Shown: piece after piece, positions 6,769 through 7,359 of the stretch
Layout of the letters: each line of letters begins with the position of its first letter
How positions within the stretch are numbered: position 1 is the stretch's first letter
Origin: Acidobacteriota bacterium
Lineage (GTDB): Bacteria; Acidobacteriota; Terriglobia; Terriglobales; Acidobacteriaceae
NCBI GenBank assembly: GCA_021781255.1
Contig: JAJXXG010000645.1
Coordinates: 1-7,359 of the forward strand
Direction of reading: 5' to 3'
Length of the DNA stretch: 7,359 nucleotides
The notes under the pieces: generated by a model
What the model saw: the letters and a program-made list of their open reading frames with translations, nothing else
Told to the model about the DNA's origin: nothing
Databases searched by the model: none
Made by a program: the position numbers and the translations under genes

Positions 6769-6790
6769 TTTGCACCAGATTCAGTGCAAA
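6769..6790. promoter_or_regulatory. Operator-like 22-bp palindrome
   Basis: TTTGCAC (6769-6775) and GTGCAAA (6784-6790) form a perfect 7-bp inverted repeat with an 8-base spacer. The centre-to-centre distance is about one and a half helical turns. The size and symmetry suit a dimeric transcription factor site, or a hairpin in RNA. It lies about 135 bases upstream of rlpA and 276 upstream of the lysozyme gene. No known regulator motif was recognised. Confidence 0.35.
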
Positions 6791-7066
6791 ACTCCGTCGT
6801 TCAAGCCAAGGGGGAGAAATGCATACTGCTTCCATCACCGCTCTCTTGGGGGAAGAGCGAACGCCGTAACAGATAGTCCAACGAGCGTAGCACGAAAATT
6901 CTGCCGCCGCGCACCAACTTTTGGGTGAGTCCGCCGTTTGCCTTCCCATCCCGGGACAAAATTTTCCTGCCTCCAATTTGCGAATAATTATGTCGCTTCT
7001 TGCTAGCGTGGAAGTTAGGGCAATCCTCCCGCCGCCCCAATCCACCCGAAAGCAGAGGAATGACAC

Positions 7067-7359
7067 ATGCGTTTAAGCGCAGCAGGACTCGCATTGATCA
7101 AGCAATCTGAAGGCTTCCGCAGCCGCACCTACCTGGACGCCGCCGGCTATCCCACCATCGGCTACGGCCACCGCCTCGTCCACCCCGAGTGTTTTCCCAA
7201 CGGCATCAGCGAAGCCCAGGCCGAGGCCATCCTCATCGCCGACGTCTCCCAGGCCGAGCAGGCAGTGCTGCGGCTCGTCCGTATCCCGCTCGCCCAGGGC
7301 CAGTTCGACGCGCTGGTCGACTTTGTCTTCAATCTCGGAGAAGCCCGCCTGGCCGGTTC
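7067..7359 (+). CDS. T4-type (GH24) lysozyme/endolysin, N-terminal part
   Basis: Ninety-seven codons are visible before the right edge; the C-terminus is missing. GH24 enzymes hydrolyse the beta-1,4 bond between MurNAc and GlcNAc in peptidoglycan. The catalytic triad has T4 lysozyme spacing: Glu15 in QSEGF, Asp24 in YLDAAG and Thr30 in PTIGYGH (Glu+9, Asp+6, as in T4 Glu11/Asp20/Thr26). Further in, QFDALVDFVFNLG (82-94) is the usual second helix motif. The start is supported by AGAGGA (7054-7059) seven bases upstream. No signal peptide or signal-anchor is present, so the enzyme would need a holin, another export route or cell lysis to reach the wall. No other phage gene is visible. It may be the edge of a prophage lysis cassette or a domesticated lysozyme; the divergent rlpA gene favours a cell-wall context but does not decide. 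Confidence 0.93.
   Translation, partial: MRLSAAGLALIKQSEGFRSRTYLDAAGYPTIGYGHRLVHPECFPNGISEAQAEAILIADVSQAEQAVLRLVRIPLAQGQFDALVDFVFNLGEARLAG

Larger units (their letters stand above)
6634..7066. other. Divergent noncoding region between rlpA and lysozyme genes
   Basis: About 430 bases with no credible gene. Overlapping minus-strand frames at 6758-7066 and 6801-7094 have unconvincing composition, and one reads into the lysozyme gene. Base composition is clearly more A+T-rich than in the genes. It contains an inverted pair of ACTAGT palindromes near rlpA, an operator-like palindrome at 6769-6790, hairpins at 6697-6715 (GGTTTTT/AAAAACC) and 6839-6859 (CGCTCT/AGAGCG), and a possible long-range stem enclosing about 6784-6893. 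An AATAATTAT stretch at 6983-6991 is -10-like on both strands but has no good -35 partner. This region should contain the promoters of both flanking envelope genes. Confidence 0.6.

Noticed and set aside
6784..6893. Cyclic-di-AMP (ydaO) riboswitch before the lysozyme gene
   Set aside because: Only the tail resembles the consensus; the central GGGG-UGAAUCC-type block is missing. Kept only as an unclassified structured RNA candidate.
6689..6928. 79-codon plus-strand frame in the same gap
   Set aside because: No ribosome binding site, no recognisable motif, and a Cys/Arg/His-rich composition typical of noncoding DNA.
6758..7094. Two overlapping minus-strand frames of about 100 codons in the rlpA/lysozyme gap
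   Set aside because: They have no ribosome binding site of note, the protein composition is unconvincing, and one overlaps the lysozyme start. The region reads better as control DNA.

Overview
The window looks like chromosomal DNA from an acidobacterium, probably class Terriglobia (the Acidobacterium/Granulicella/Terriglobus type). The reasons are the high GC content, the GC-rich third codon positions, a lipid A gene (so a Gram-negative envelope), and several secreted proteins of kinds common in that group. No 16S rRNA or other marker gene is present, so this placement is inference. No tRNA, rRNA, CRISPR array, insertion sequence or integrase was found.

Left to right: (1) positions 1-216, minus strand, the N-terminus of a secreted protein running off the left edge. 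(2) Positions 217-558, a divergent intergenic region with a good sigma70-type promoter (TTGACA, 18 bp, TATCAT) and a long leader with nested inverted repeats. (3) Positions 559-5997, three plus-strand genes with gaps of about 80 and 109 bases: a secreted GH63/clan GH-G-type glycosidase, lipid A disaccharide synthase LpxB, and a secreted M1-aminopeptidase-like protein with a TPR tail. They end at a strong intrinsic terminator (6023-6057). (4) Convergent to these, a secreted RlpA-family protein (6085-6633, minus). (5) Positions 6634-7066, about 430 noncoding bases, visibly richer in A+T than the genes, with several palindromes. (6) From 7067 to the right edge, the start of a T4-type (GH24) lysozyme with no signal peptide.

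The common theme is the cell envelope. LpxB makes the lipid A core of the outer membrane. The glycosidase, the M1-like protein and RlpA are predicted to be exported. RlpA and the lysozyme both act on or bind peptidoglycan and diverge from one shared control region.

The most notable observation is that the M1-like protein keeps the peptidase scaffold and its spacing but has lost the catalytic glutamate, all three zinc ligands and the catalytic tyrosine. It should be an inactive, repurposed pseudo-peptidase joined to TPRs. The second is the rlpA/lysozyme intergenic region, which holds operator-like palindromes and a possible structured RNA. I did not see a complete new multi-gene system in this window.
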